A DNA stretch of 64,000 bases from Atriophallophorus winterbourni (Eukaryota > Platyhelminthes > Trematoda > Plagiorchiida > Microphallidae), in contig JACCGJ010005807.1 in the NCBI GenBank assembly GCA_013407085.1, positions 1 through 64,000 on the forward strand. The letters run 5' to 3'. The position numbers were made by a program, and so were the translations under genes. This document shows, in pieces, positions 8,994 through 19,097 of the stretch; the first letter of the stretch is position 1; each line of letters starts with the position of its first letter. The notes beneath the pieces were generated by a model. The model saw nothing but the letters and a program-made list of their open reading frames with translations. It was not told where the DNA came from and ran no database searches.

Positions 8994-9244
8994 CGGTTTG
9001 TGTGCGACATTGATTCCGAGCGGGCGTAATATTATTGCCGTAATTTCTGAGATATTTTGTATATACTGGAGTGTTGCTCTTGTCGTATTTGTATTGTTTT
9101 CGTGTGAGTGAATTGTTACGTCTTTGTTGTGGATGGTGAATCCTCTTTGGTAACCGTTTTTTGGAATAGTTTGAATAAATATTTCTCCTCTTCTTTCTTA
9201 TGTTGTTCGGTACTGCAATGTGTTTTCGCGCGGTTGAATAGCGT

Positions 9245-10240
9245 TCATACGCAGCTCCGCTTGTGCGTGACCAAGTGCTTGCTTCTTAAGTTTAGGATTT
9301 GATCCGTGTTTGTTCCTTTCCTATAAACACTTTTTTCAAGGTTTCCCGTCTCTGTTCTTCGCACATTTACGTCCAGAAATGGTAGACAGTTGTTCGCTTC
9401 GATTTCCTTTGTTAATTGAATTCCCATGAAGACGCAGTTGAGTAGTCGCTTTGCATCTTCTAAGTTTTCTTTCTTCAGAATCACGAACGTATCATCGACG
9501 TATCGACTACAAAATTTTGTGTTGAATTAGCGGCAAAGCGATTCGCTCCAGTCTTTGCATTACGGTTCCGCTAGTAATCCAGATATAGGTGATCCCATTG
9601 GAGTTCCTTTCAGTTGTTTATAAAAGCGATCATTGAATTTGAAGTTGGTCTGCAGACATAATTCTAACAGTTGCAGTATGCTCTGCTTGCTTGAGCGGAT
9701 TCCGTCGTGTTCCGTTCCTCCTTCATTCAACAATTGTGATACGGTTTGCAACGCAAGGGTTGTGTCGATTGATGTGAATAGTGAGGTCACGTCAAAAGTA
9801 ACCATGATTTCATCGTCTTCTATGGTCACATCTTTAAACTTTTGTAGAAATTTCGTTGACGAATCCACGGAGTACTCCGACCCCTGTGTAAGGTAAAGCA
9901 ATCTTTTTCGCATTTCTTTGCACAGTTTATATGAGGGTGCCCCGGGCAGTGACACGATTGGGTGTAGCGGAATACCATCCTTGTGAATTTTCGGTAGCCC
10001 GTAGAAGCGTGGTAAGCTTGAGACTTCTGGTTTCAATCTGATATGTTCGGCAGCGCTGAGTTGTCCCATAAACTTTAGTTTCTTCTGCGTTGCTATTATT
10101 TTATTTTCCAACTGTTTGGTCTGGTCTTCGCTGGTCTCGCAATATGTAGTGGTGTCTTGCAAGAGTTGTTCAGCCTTGTGTATATATTCGTCTTTGTGCA
10201 TAACCACTGTCACACGTCCTTTGTCTGCCGGTTATTCAAA
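9245..10240 (-). pseudogene. PLE reverse transcriptase, frameshifted
   Basis: The piece at 10213-9560 begins just after PADKGR and shows PRFYGLPKIHK, VTFDVTSLFTSI (catalytic Asp) and GTPMGSPISGLLAEP, the PLE RT motif order. The active-site box RYVDDT lies at about 9510-9490 in another frame, and the C-terminal part LPFLDVNVRRT ... THKRSC is at 9484-9245. A short disordered stretch at 9500-9560 breaks the frame. The catalytic YVDD is intact. Confidence 0.82.
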
Positions 10241-11697
10241 GTAATTCAAAGTTTTAATGGTCCAAAAGGCAAATATTTACAGTAACCACGGATTAAAAAT
10301 ATAGGGAATTCATAAAAAACAACACAAATGTTTTATACATATGGAAAGTCAGCACGTGTATTCAGGTGCAAGGTTGGGTTTGGTCAACACATACTTGTCA
10401 AGTTCAGCCTTAAACATGTTTAGGCTTGTTGCGCAAATGATATGTGGGGGCAGGGAGTTCCATAGAAAACAGACTCTGACAGCAAAGAAAAACCTTCGAC
10501 AATTTGATCTGGAGTGTGGAATCATTAACTTGTAGCCATGAGATCTGTTACCACGTGCTTCTTGCCGATGAAACAGGTGTTCGAGTACGTGATCCACTGT
10601 ATGCAGAATGTTGAAAAGCAGGATCAAGTCACCCCTGAGATGACGGTACGAAAAGTCAAAGAGGTTTAGCGTTGCAATCCGCTCCTCGTATGGCCTGTTG
10701 TATAGACCGGTCACCAGTTTTGTAGCGCGGTGGTATACGCGTTGCAGCAAGGTCATGTCCTTTTGTAACCATGGGGACCATGCTTGAACAGCATACTCCA
10801 TTGTTGGTCTGATATAGGTGTTGATTATACGTGGGAGTATCTGCTTTGAGAAACGACCAAAGATCCTTCTGAGCAATGCTAAGATTTGGCAGGAATTTTT
10901 GTATACAACAGAACAGTGCCGTGAAGACTTCAGGTTACTGCTAATCCACACGCCCAGGTCTTTCTCTTCAGTAACCCATGAAAGTTGCTGAGATCCCAGA
11001 GAGTATGAGAATTCGAATGATTTACCGACGTTCAACATTTTACATTTTTGGATGTTGAATGGTAAGCAGTTCCGCAAGGACCAATTATGAAGTGCTTCGA
11101 GATCTTTTTGGAGAATTTGGCAATCTTCTATGGTGCGTATGCTAGTCCAGACTTTGATGTCATCCGCAAATAAAATGATTTTGCTGCGTACGATTTCGGG
11201 TATATCATTCGCGTACACGAGGAAGAGTATTGGCCCCAAGACTGAGCCTTGAGGTACGCCACTTGTAACTTCTACTGGGCTGGATAGTGCCCCATCAACT
11301 CTAACCCTTATAACTCTACCAGACAAGTAATCCTTTATCCAGGCCAATAGTCTGCCGCATACCCCGAGCTGCTCCAATTTTTGTAGCAGTATGCTGTGGT
11401 CAACACGATCAAAAGCTTTAGACATGTCCAAGTAACAAGCATGGATAGGGCATCCATCGTCCACGGCTCGAGTACAATTATCAAGAGTTATGAGAAGATT
11501 GGTGAGACAAGAGTGTCTTGTCCTGAATACGTGCTGTGCGATGGAAATCAGCTTATTTTGTTTTAAGTGTTTAACGAGTTCGTCACCCACGAGTCGTTCG
11601 AGAACTTTAGAAACCACTGCCAAAATTTGGAGATACCGGGGACCGAACCCGGGGCCTTCCGCATGCAAAGCGGACGCACTACCACTGACAATATTTA
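10236..11697 (-). mobile_element. 5'-truncated CR1 LINE inside the PLE, with tRNA-derived 5' end
   Basis: The insert splits PLE between NNLRKDINIV and PADKGR. It encodes a CR1 RT from about motif 1 to the C-terminus and ends with two ACTTTGAAT-type units (about 10236-10256), a CR1-like terminal repeat. Its 5' end is not LINE sequence but a partial tRNA-Ala. No clear target duplication was found. Confidence 0.82.
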
Positions 11698-12460
11698 TGT
11701 CTTTCCGTAAATTGTTCATTGCAGTGATTTCATTGCGCGACAGAACTGGATGCTCTTTGTTCGTAATAAGTGCGGGAATTATTCTGTGGCGAATATTTTC
11801 TTGAATTTTTTCTGAGATTGACTGTGACTTTAGCACACGTTCCAGACTTGCGATAAAATCTGTATCACCAGCGTCCTTGCAGTTGAAGTTCAAACCGCGG
11901 CTAAGCACGCGTTTGTCATCTGCCGACAATGTTCGGTTCGATAGATTCTTAACCCAGTTCGTCCCAGGAATTTCACCGCGATTAGGGTTAATTAACCTCA
12001 TTTTGTCGTCAAGAACTTGACGTTTTTTGACCTTTGCGTTCTTTGTTGTAACGTCGATTGCGACAGCAAGTTGTTGCGTCATCTCATCACCGAGTTGACC
12101 GCGGCAAAAGTTCTGTTCCACTTGAACGACGTTCGAATAATTATTGATCCGCTTGTGTGCATTGGAGATGAGAAGTCGAATCCATTCTCTGTTTTGTTTT
12201 TTTGCCAGCTGTTTTGCTTCGAAAGTATTGATGGGCGGTTTTTGCTGTACTGACTTCAAGAACACGCCTCGTCGTTGGCATTCGTGTAAAAATAAAAGTT
12301 GCTCCTGGATTGCTGCGATTTTTCTACTGAATGTTTCCCAACGTCTTACATGTTTTAGTGTATCACGCCCATGATTGTTTGATATAGTTTTGAATACACG
12401 TAGCTCAGGTACAGGATTGTAAGACATAGTTGTTCTCCGAACCAAACTAGATGACATCAT
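10349..12460 (-). CDS. 703-residue chimeric frame: PLE N-terminus + tRNA sequence + CR1 RT
   Basis: Residues 1 to about 254 are the PLE N-terminal region (WETFSRKIAAIQEQL, NREWIRLLIS, GTNWVKNLSNR, RKDINIV). Residues about 255-278 (SGSASALHAEGPGFGPRYLQ) translate the tRNA-Ala remnant. The rest is a CR1 RT: FRTRHSCLTNLLI, CYLDMSKAFDRVDH, GVPQGSVLGPILFL, the active site ILFADDIKVW, LRRIFGRFSKQI, IRPTMEYAVQAWSPW and the C-terminal SYRHLRGDL and FLWNSLP. No stop interrupts any part. Most simply this is a chance in-frame nested insertion that is young enough to stay open; a functional fusion is not shown. Confidence 0.88.
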   Translation of the reverse strand: MMSSSLVRRTTMSYNPVPELRVFKTISNNHGRDTLKHVRRWETFSRKIAAIQEQLLFLHECQRRGVFLKSVQQKPPINTFEAKQLAKKQNREWIRLLISNAHKRINNYSNVVQVEQNFCRGQLGDEMTQQLAVAIDVTTKNAKVKKRQVLDDKMRLINPNRGEIPGTNWVKNLSNRTLSADDKRVLSRGLNFNCKDAGDTDFIASLERVLKSQSISEKIQENIRHRIIPALITNKEHPVLSRNEITAMNNLRKDINIVSGSASALHAEGPGFGPRYLQILAVVSKVLERLVGDELVKHLKQNKLISIAQHVFRTRHSCLTNLLITLDNCTRAVDDGCPIHACYLDMSKAFDRVDHSILLQKLEQLGVCGRLLAWIKDYLSGRVIRVRVDGALSSPVEVTSGVPQGSVLGPILFLVYANDIPEIVRSKIILFADDIKVWTSIRTIEDCQILQKDLEALHNWSLRNCLPFNIQKCKMLNVGKSFEFSYSLGSQQLSWVTEEKDLGVWISSNLKSSRHCSVVYKNSCQILALLRRIFGRFSKQILPRIINTYIRPTMEYAVQAWSPWLQKDMTLLQRVYHRATKLVTGLYNRPYEERIATLNLFDFSYRHLRGDLILLFNILHTVDHVLEHLFHRQEARGNRSHGYKLMIPHSRSNCRRFFFAVRVCFLWNSLPPHIICATSLNMFKAELDKYVLTKPNLAPEYTC
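11628..11695 (-). pseudogene. tRNA-Ala(TGC) remnant, lacking 5' acceptor strand
   Basis: On the minus strand the D-arm AGTGGTA, a five-pair anticodon stem (TCCGC/GCGGA) with loop TTTGCAT (anticodon TGC), a perfect T-arm (CCGGG TTCGGTC CCCGG) and the 3' acceptor strand TATCTCC plus A are present. The 5' acceptor strand and the start of the D-stem are missing, replaced by PLE sequence. No CCA follows; the next bases are CR1. Confidence 0.85.
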
Positions 12461-12991
12461 CAGCGGAACTTCTTTCGAAGTGATTGGGCGACGGGCGATG
12501 TTCGAATTTATTCACTTCTCTGCGATCTCATCTAGTGTGATTGGCTGATCTTCTTGATTGTGCCCTTTGTTGGCGTGTTCTCATTGGTCCGTAGATTGCA
12601 TCCAATTGAATGTGTTCATTGATTGATCGTGCTGTCGAATGCCATGCTTCAAGGAACTCTCGTATATGTCGAGTTCTGCCTTTTGCGATTATCTCTGTTT
12701 CATCCCAATTGAACTCGTGTCCTTCTTGATCCATGTGCGCCGATATTACCGACTTGTGATCATGTCGTCGAGTAGCCAATTTGTGTTCGTGTATCCTTGT
12801 TTCTAATCTTCTTCCAGTCTGTCCGATATAGTTTTTGTCACAATTAGAACATGGAATTCTGTACACGACGTTGTTTCTTTCTTCTTTTGCAAACGTGTCC
12901 TCGATTTTCACTATCTGACTTCTCAGAGTGGACATCGGTTTGTGTGCGACATTGATTCCGAGCGGGCGTAATATTATTGCCGTAATTTCTG
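12419..12991 (-). repeat. PLE terminal direct repeat (pseudo-LTR), upstream copy
   Basis: Nearly identical to 8447-9050. It lacks about 30 bp (compare 8469-8498) that includes GAAAC, so here the hammerhead-like motif keeps CTGATGA (12457-12463) but loses its second core box. Confidence 0.85.
12528..12935 (-). CDS. PLE GIY-YIG endonuclease domain, second copy
   Basis: A 135-residue frame that differs from the copy at 8586-8993 by only a few residues (for example FNWDETEIIAKG against FNWDEAEIITRG). It belongs to the 3' end of an upstream tandem PLE unit whose RT is absent. High identity means recent duplication or insertion as one partial tandem. Confidence 0.88.
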   Translation of the reverse strand: MSTLRSQIVKIEDTFAKEERNNVVYRIPCSNCDKNYIGQTGRRLETRIHEHKLATRRHDHKSVISAHMDQEGHEFNWDETEIIAKGRTRHIREFLEAWHSTARSINEHIQLDAIYGPMRTRQQRAQSRRSANHTR

Positions 12992-12994
12992 AAG

Positions 12995-14990
12995 CAATCG
13001 TTCCTCATTCGACCTACATGATTGCCCTACAGTCATACGAGTAGTTAGGCGTTGAACACCTTCAAGCTTTGCAATATCTTTTTGCAAATAACATGAACAT
13101 ACTTGAACGCAATACTCGAGATGTGGTCTCACGACCGCTGCGTATAATGGTATAAAAACTTCTGGGGACCTGCAGGAAAAAAACTGATCGAAAACGCAAA
13201 AGCTCGCTCATAGCACGTTGTGCAGCAGCTTCACATTGATCAGCTCATTTGAAGTCCGCTGAAATTTTTATGCCTAGGTCACGAACTTTCGGCACCTCAT
13301 TTATCTCAAGTATACCATCTGGTCTAGCAACCTCTAGCTTCTTAGTGACTTTAGACAAGAGATAGCTTCTAGTCAAGTTAACTGGTAGATCATATGTAGC
13401 AGACAACTTGATGACCTTTTCTATACCCTCAAAAAGATCATGTCCATCCAGAGATCCAATAAACTTGACATCATCCGCAAAAATATAGCAGGGACACTTA
13501 AACGACACTGCCAAATCATCGATGAAATGAGGAATAGTAGCATAGGCGACGGTGGCCATGAATACATTCTGTCTATCCTGACACGAAACAATCTATTGCT
13601 TGAGGAGCCTATTATCTATTTTTTCAGAAGACCATCGACACTCAGATAACCAAGTTTGGTTGCAAGCAATCTGTGGTTTACCGAATCGAAGGCATGCAAA
13701 AGTCCAAGTAAAACACTTTAACTTGTTAGCCTTTATCTAGCCTCATGTTGACCTCGTTAAGAGAACATAAGAGGTGTGTTAGACGCGACTTCCCTTTAAG
13801 GAAGCCGTGCTGAGCAGACTTCATCAACGGGTAATCAACTAGATGGCGACAGATCCTATCCTTAATAAGTTTCTCCAGGATTTTACATAGGATGCTAGTA
13901 AGACTTACAAGTCTGTACTTACAAACTGAGGATCGACTGCCACTTTATGTATCCGAATCACATTAGCCAGCTTCCAAATACTAGGAATATATCCATGTTG
14001 CATGGAAGTGTTAAAAAACGACCCACAGGTTCTGCTGGTATTGGCGCCAAGTTTTTTTATAATTTGAGGGTGAATGTTGTCTGGACCAGCAGATTTATGT
14101 GGGTTAGTTGCTGCAAGAGCAAGTTTAACCTCATCATCAGTGAAGGATAACTCCTCAAATGTAGTAACTGTACATGGCCGTTTGATGACTGGCATGTTAA
14201 GCGTATCTATTTGGCGACCAAGCCTATGAACAGACTGGAAATGTTTGAGAAATGTCGAAGCTTTCTCTGAATCTGAGACAATTTGGGTTCCGTTTTCCTG
14301 CTGGAGGTTGTCAATCCAATCGCGCGTTTTGCCTTTGGAATAGGCATAACTAAAGTAAGGCTTCGGGTACTTTTTATGTTGCGCGCCAAAGTCACGTTTG
14401 CCTTGCTTTGGATTCCCACAGTCTCATCTCTTACCATTTTTATACCTTGTCCAGGACCGTTGTGTCTGAGAAGCTTTGTTTGTTTTCCAGGCACGTTGTG
14501 GCTTGTTGCGTAGCTTGAGGAGCATGAACGGAGCAAACCTATCATGTAAGGTAGACAGACAGTGGTGTATAAGCTGCCCGTTTGTTGCTATATCATCACC
14601 TGAATAATGAGACAAGATCATTTTAGCTTCCTCTGAGACAAAATCTCAGTCTATACGATTGAAACTGCGCCTCAATTTAGGAGGTTTGTCATACCTGAGT
14701 ACATGTTGGAAACTAATTTAAATGTGATCACTTTTTCCTAGTTGAGTGGGATAATCGACGTGTCAAACCAGTTTTTCGCTTGAAGAGATTACGAGATCCA
14801 GAATCGACGGTAAGCAGGCCTGACGGTACGTTGTGGGCTCTTTTACATGTTGACTCATGGCATGAATGTGAATCCATTCGATGGAGTCCTCAGACATCTT
14901 ATCAGATGAACAGCACTGGCTTGACCAGGCTATATGTGGTGAGTTAAATTCGCCAACTATAAGAGCGTGAGACCCAAGCGTGCCCAGCAA
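12995..14990 (-). pseudogene. CR1 endonuclease end and reverse transcriptase, frameshifted
   Basis: From 14990 down: HALIVGEFNSPHIAW and SILDLVISS (C-terminal half of an exonuclease-type LINE endonuclease), a linker, FTDDEVKLALAATNPHKSAGPDNIHPQ (14195-13905, entry to the RT), SAQHGFLKGKSRLTHLL (about 13810-13750), then CYIFADDVKFIGS with the active site (about 13490) and VRDLGIKISADFK. The last part, about 13240-12995, gives PHLEYCVQ-like sequence in shifted frames. At least five frame breaks are visible. The remaining C-terminus is at 8441-8205. Confidence 0.8.
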
Positions 14991-15099
14991 ACTGAAATTG
15001 TCAAGTAAATTATGGGTCCGTTTATACTGCTCGAGTTCTCATATAAGCGTAGGCTATTACCATACTTTGCTTGTTAGATTGAATGAGACATCAGCTAAG

Positions 15100-15500
15100 T
15101 TAGACGTTGTGCGTGTTAAGCCTGACGCTGAGACTGGACCTTGACGTGGTGCAGCGGCTTGCGTGCCTCGATGATCCATTGAGCTATACTGGGTGATGTC
15201 TTCGTGGCATCTTCAGAGTTACTCATACCAGGTTGGTCAATGGTGAGAGGCCAGACAAACACAGTCTCCTTGTTCCTCGTGGACATTGTATACCAGGAGA
15301 GGCGTATGAATCCACAACGATCACCGGCTCGACTGGTTTGGGATGATGTCGGGAGTCCCTGCTTGGTCTCTACCTCGCGAATGGCTTGTGAACTGTCTCT
15401 ACAGTATCCGTCCCCGATAAGTGCGATCCTTAATCTCGCTCCGCTGCCTTGCGGGTAAGGCTTTCGATCCAAAGGCTTGAGGTGGGAGTCCTCAAGATCA
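15100..15500 (+). repeat. RTE-type LINE 5' leader fragment
   Basis: CGCTGCCTTGCGGGTAAGGC followed by AAAGGCTTGAGGTGGGAGTCC resembles the organisation of the RTE leader at 37730-37800 (ACTGCCTTGTGGGTAAAG-like, then GGCTCGGGGTGGGACCCC). It is non-coding and truncated before any endonuclease. Confidence 0.5.
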
Positions 15501-15710
15501 ATTTGGCGCGCGCTGGAATACGGTACGTGATCCCAATTACATTTCCATATTACTTTTTCCTCTATACGCTACATACCGAAACCGATAACTTGTGATAATT
15601 TCCTAAAGTTAAAATTTACGTTTCACGATAATCGATATAATATGCATCCTAAAACATCAATCTCACGCCACATTTAAATTCGTAAAATTCCTCAAACAAG
15701 AAATTGCACC

Positions 15711-16742
15711 GTGAGGTTAGATAATGACATTTCTTTAATCTTAAATAAATTGGAAGAATTAGAATCTGAAATATTGAATCTACTTAACGAAATAACAACT
15801 TCTCAGACATTATTTGATTCTCTTAAACCTTTATTATCTCTAATGAAGCCTAATTCCATTATTGATAATGTTATCCTTATACAAACCAATAAATTTTTTG
15901 AAACTCTTTGTACTGGAATTACTCAAAGAGAAACTCGTTCTGAGAATATCATTTTATTTAATGTGGCTGATAATTTTCCTTTAAACAACTTGGAAAGGTG
16001 TTTTCTCGATTCATACGGTATTCCGGTAGATTGTGCTGATTTTGTTCGTTTACGCAAAAACAGCCTGAAACAACGAACTCCAATACTTGTAAAATTCACC
16101 GATAAATGTTTCGTTTCCTATATATTAGAGAATAGAGATATTTTGAAATCCATTCCCAGATTTTCTAACGTTACTATTAAGCCAGACCTCACCCCTATGC
16201 AGAGGCGTTTCGGTCATAAGAAACGCAAAATTACAATTATTCCCACAACTCAGTCTTCTTCTGATTCATCTGAGTGTATGCAGTGTGATTTACCTGTAGT
16301 TACTACACCTTTAAGAAGCCAAGATTTATCACCGGCAAACGACATAGTTCACAAAACACCGCCACTCACTAAGCGTTCACTCCCCTTACCTACGTTTAGA
16401 CAGACACGACCTCTTCTCCCAAATCCTGGTTCATTTAGAAACACGGCATTCAAGAAGCCCCTAAACCAACAAAAAACGTTGTTGAATAATAATAGGCACG
16501 CACATTATACCAGTTACCGTATTCAACCACCATTCCCTCCTAAACAGTATAATCAGTCTCCCATTGGTTACACTTTGCTTCACAGACCCACCCCCTACTC
16601 CCCTGGTTATTATGCTAAACCATTTTACTCCTCTAATTATATGACTCAAAATATTCCATTTTATAATCGTTACACATCTCAATACGTACCATACACGCCT
16701 TTTTATGATCATGTCAATTTTTTTCCAAAAATAATAGATTGA
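15711..16742 (+). CDS. LINE ORF1 protein (RNA-binding type)
   Basis: The intact 343-residue frame has a Leu/Glu/Asn-rich start (DISLILNKLEELESEILNLL) likely to form a coiled coil. Next comes a compact segment around residues 75-165 (ENIILFNVADN, FVRLRKNSLKQRTPILVKF) like the RRM-type fold of CR1 ORF1 proteins, then a basic, Pro/Tyr/Asn-rich tail (residues about 200-343). ORF1 proteins bind LINE RNA and chaperone integration. Its TGA overlaps the ORF2 frame by 4 bp (TTGA). There is no zinc knuckle. Confidence 0.72.
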   Translation: MRLDNDISLILNKLEELESEILNLLNEITTSQTLFDSLKPLLSLMKPNSIIDNVILIQTNKFFETLCTGITQRETRSENIILFNVADNFPLNNLERCFLDSYGIPVDCADFVRLRKNSLKQRTPILVKFTDKCFVSYILENRDILKSIPRFSNVTIKPDLTPMQRRFGHKKRKITIIPTTQSSSDSSECMQCDLPVVTTPLRSQDLSPANDIVHKTPPLTKRSLPLPTFRQTRPLLPNPGSFRNTAFKKPLNQQKTLLNNNRHAHYTSYRIQPPFPPKQYNQSPIGYTLLHRPTPYSPGYYAKPFYSSNYMTQNIPFYNRYTSQYVPYTPFYDHVNFFPKIID

Positions 16743-17608
16743 ATACTAATTGCTCTAAATTTTTGTCTCAACTTACTTCCACTCCTTTTAATCCCGCTCC
16801 TTCTTATGTTAGTATTCTACTTATTAATGCCCGATCAATTACCCCTAAAATTCAAATGCTTAAATCTTTTCTCATTACGAACTTAGTAGACATTATTCTT
16901 ATAACTGAAACGTGGACCCGAGATGACCAGCCTGACTCAACACTTATAGTACCTAATTACCAGATATTCAGGAATAACCGAAGTTCGAAACGGGGAGGTG
17001 GTACTCTTATCTATGTTCATTCCAAATTTAAAGCTGATACCTTTACTTCACCTAGTTTGACAGAACTAGAAGACTCAACATGGATTGTATTACCATCCTT
17101 AGATCTCTTAATAGGTTGTATTTATTATCCACCGTCTTCAACCATCTCTAAAATGGATTCCTTGATTAATGCGTTTATAGAAGCATCTCTACACGATACG
17201 AAATATAAGCTTATTGCTGGTGACTTCAACATGCCAAAATTAAACTGGCACGATCCTGCACATCACAGCTGCTATACACCTTTCACTAGAACGATTGACT
17301 TACTAGGATATAAGCAATTTATTGACCAACCTACAAGAAATGACAATATTTTAGACCTAGTCTTCACTCTGAACCTTATTCCAGCTAACCTGAAAGTAAT
17401 TCCATCTTTCCTTAACAGTGACCATAGAATATTATCATTCCAAATATTATGCGCCACAACTTCTGTCAATTCTTCGCAGCCATCTAATAATAAGCATACC
17501 TACAACTACATTAACTGGAATCTACTGTCAGAATTCATTAGAACAGAAGACTGGAGCCGATTCTTCCTCTCTAGTGATTTCACAACAGTCTCTTCAACAT
17601 TTCATTGA
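16739..17608 (+). CDS. LINE ORF2 N-terminus: apurinic-type endonuclease
   Basis: The frame opens at or before TTG 16739, with no ATG near the overlap. It encodes an exonuclease-endonuclease-phosphatase domain: ILLINARSITPK (Asn), ILITETWT (catalytic Glu), GGGTLIYV, LIAGDFNMPKLNW (GDFN) and the closing SDHRILSF (catalytic Asp-His). All key residues are present. It would nick the target strand to prime reverse transcription. The frame stops at 17608 after a frameshift, and the linker continues in another frame at 17612. Confidence 0.85.
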   Translation: MNTNCSKFLSQLTSTPFNPAPSYVSILLINARSITPKIQMLKSFLITNLVDIILITETWTRDDQPDSTLIVPNYQIFRNNRSSKRGGGTLIYVHSKFKADTFTSPSLTELEDSTWIVLPSLDLLIGCIYYPPSSTISKMDSLINAFIEASLHDTKYKLIAGDFNMPKLNWHDPAHHSCYTPFTRTIDLLGYKQFIDQPTRNDNILDLVFTLNLIPANLKVIPSFLNSDHRILSFQILCATTSVNSSQPSNNKHTYNYINWNLLSEFIRTEDWSRFFLSSDFTTVSSTFH

Positions 17609-17611
17609 CAA

Positions 17612-18055
17612 TTGAGAGGGTTACTTATGAAGGCATCATATAAGCTCATTAGGCACACAAAATTAACGAAAGTCCAGAAAATAGAAAAGAAAATGATGAA
17701 ACTACATTCCGTTGCTGTAAAAACACATGACATATTTGCCCTTTTTCATTCTTATGAACTATCAAGAAGTCAGGATAAGCCGAAATCACTAAGCAAATTT
17801 TTCAAGTTAAGATCATCCAACTCACCCAGCAACATAGATTTCATTATCAAATATTGTAATTCATCCGCAGTTGAAACAATTGTTAGTTCACTTGATGCTA
17901 TCTGCGAAGAATTCCTCCTTTACTTTAACTCTACCTACAACAGTTCAAACTACGTTCACACAACCAGTCATCTTCCTTCGCTAAATACACTAAATACTTT
18001 GAGTATAAACCTGAGTGACATAAATAAATTATGTCAGCAATCAACTGTCAGTATT
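17612..18055 (+). pseudogene. LINE ORF2 linker between endonuclease and RT
   Basis: A Lys/Ser-rich segment (TKVQKIEKKMMKLH, SKFFKLRSSNSPS, CEEFLLYFNSTYN) of the kind lying between endonuclease and RT in CR1 ORF2. It is interrupted at about 18055 by the nested CR1. Confidence 0.7.
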
Positions 18056-19090
18056 CTTCTTCTTCTTCTGAATAGACGGCAGGAGGACTACAGTCCGTGA
18101 AAGCCGCTTCACCTCCCGGGTCTCTGCTATCTCAGCGTAGATTCCTCACGAGGAGTTACTGAGCTGAAAGAGTAGGCGAATCGCGCAGGATAGCGGGAAG
18201 TTCACCGTCCAATATGCGTTTAAACTGCTCTTCGGTGACTGCCCCAATTGCATCAGCGGAGAGTGCATTCCAAATATTGACCACTCTGGTCGACAGAGTA
18301 AACGATGGCTTCAGGTGTTCCGTTCGGCGCTTCTGCAACTTCAGCGAATGACCTCTAGTTCTGGAGTCCGTGGATACCGAAAAGAATTGTTGAAGTTCCG
18401 TTCCGTAATATCCAAGTAGGATTCTCCGCGTGACCAGTAAATCATATCGCATTCTTCGATATTCCAGTGGGAAAAGTTTGAGTTCCCGCAATCGGTCGTC
18501 ATAGGGAATACGAAACACCCCTCACGCACTTGGTAGCCCTCCTTTGGACTTTCTCCAGACGATCCTTCTCCCCTTTGGTTAACGGATAGTTCACGGGAAG
18601 CCCAAATTCTAATATTGGTCTGACGTGAGAGCTATACAGAACTTGAAAAACTTTGGGATTTATCTCTAAGAAGGATCGTCTCAATGCCCACCACATGCGG
18701 CTGGCAGAACCGACCTTTCTCGCAGTATCCTCCGCAGTTTTGAGGGATGAAGTTACCATCACCCCCAAATCTCGCTCTACATCAACTATCCTGAGACCAT
18801 GGCCCTCCAACTGATATGCATGTCGCATGTTGTTGCTCCCGATGTGCATGATAGCACACTTCTTTTCATTAATCGGGAGCATCCATCTGTCAGTCCAACT
18901 CCGAAGTGCATTCAAATCATCTTGCAAGTGCGAAGCGTCAGCGGCCGTCGTGACAGAAGCCCAGACCTTCAGATCATCTGCAAATAAGAGACAACCACTG
19001 TTCAGAATACCGGGAAGGTCACTCACATAAAGTTTGAACAAGGTTGGCCCCAGGTATTGAACCTGACACAGCAGGCATACCTCCAGCCAT
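18056..19090 (-). mobile_element. 5'-truncated CR1 LINE nested in the larger LINE
   Basis: On the minus strand the insert begins at about 19090, encodes the RT from just before the active site (CLLFADDLKVWAS, in the frame 19041-18499) and continues in another frame (18518-18156: DDRLRELKLFPLEYRRMRYDL, VNIWNALS). It ends in a GAAGAAGAAGAA tail at about 18056-18072. The family matches the plus-strand copy at 27990-28680. A frameshift lies near 18510. Confidence 0.82.
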
Positions 19091-19097
19091 ATGAAAA

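Larger units (their letters stand above)
8447..12991 (-). mobile_element. Penelope-like element (PLE), partial tandem with nested CR1
   Basis: Minus-strand order is: GIY-YIG end of an upstream unit (12935-12528), PLE N-terminal region (12460-11700), nested CR1 (11697-10236), PLE reverse transcriptase (10240-9245), GIY-YIG endonuclease (8993-8586), terminal motif. PLEs use a telomerase-like RT fused to a GIY-YIG nuclease and typically sit as partial tandems with repeated ends (pseudo-LTRs), as here: 8447-9050 and 12419-12991 are nearly identical. The insertion lies in a CR1 element with an 11-bp duplication that has one mismatch. Confidence 0.88.
7900..15085 (-). mobile_element. CR1-like LINE (minus strand) split by a Penelope-like element
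   Basis: Two CR1 pieces lie on the same strand: endonuclease to late RT at 14990-12995, and the RT C-terminus plus 3' untranslated region at 8446-7900. The first stops at codons SNEERL; the second resumes RLLSLDIFSLKRR, so together they are one element. The 3' end carries ACTGA-type repeats (about 7895-7930), also seen at 21838-21860 and 31835-31855. The PLE at 8447-12991 fills the gap, flanked by AAGCAAACGTT (8436-8446) and AAGCAATCGTT (12992-13002). Confidence 0.82.
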
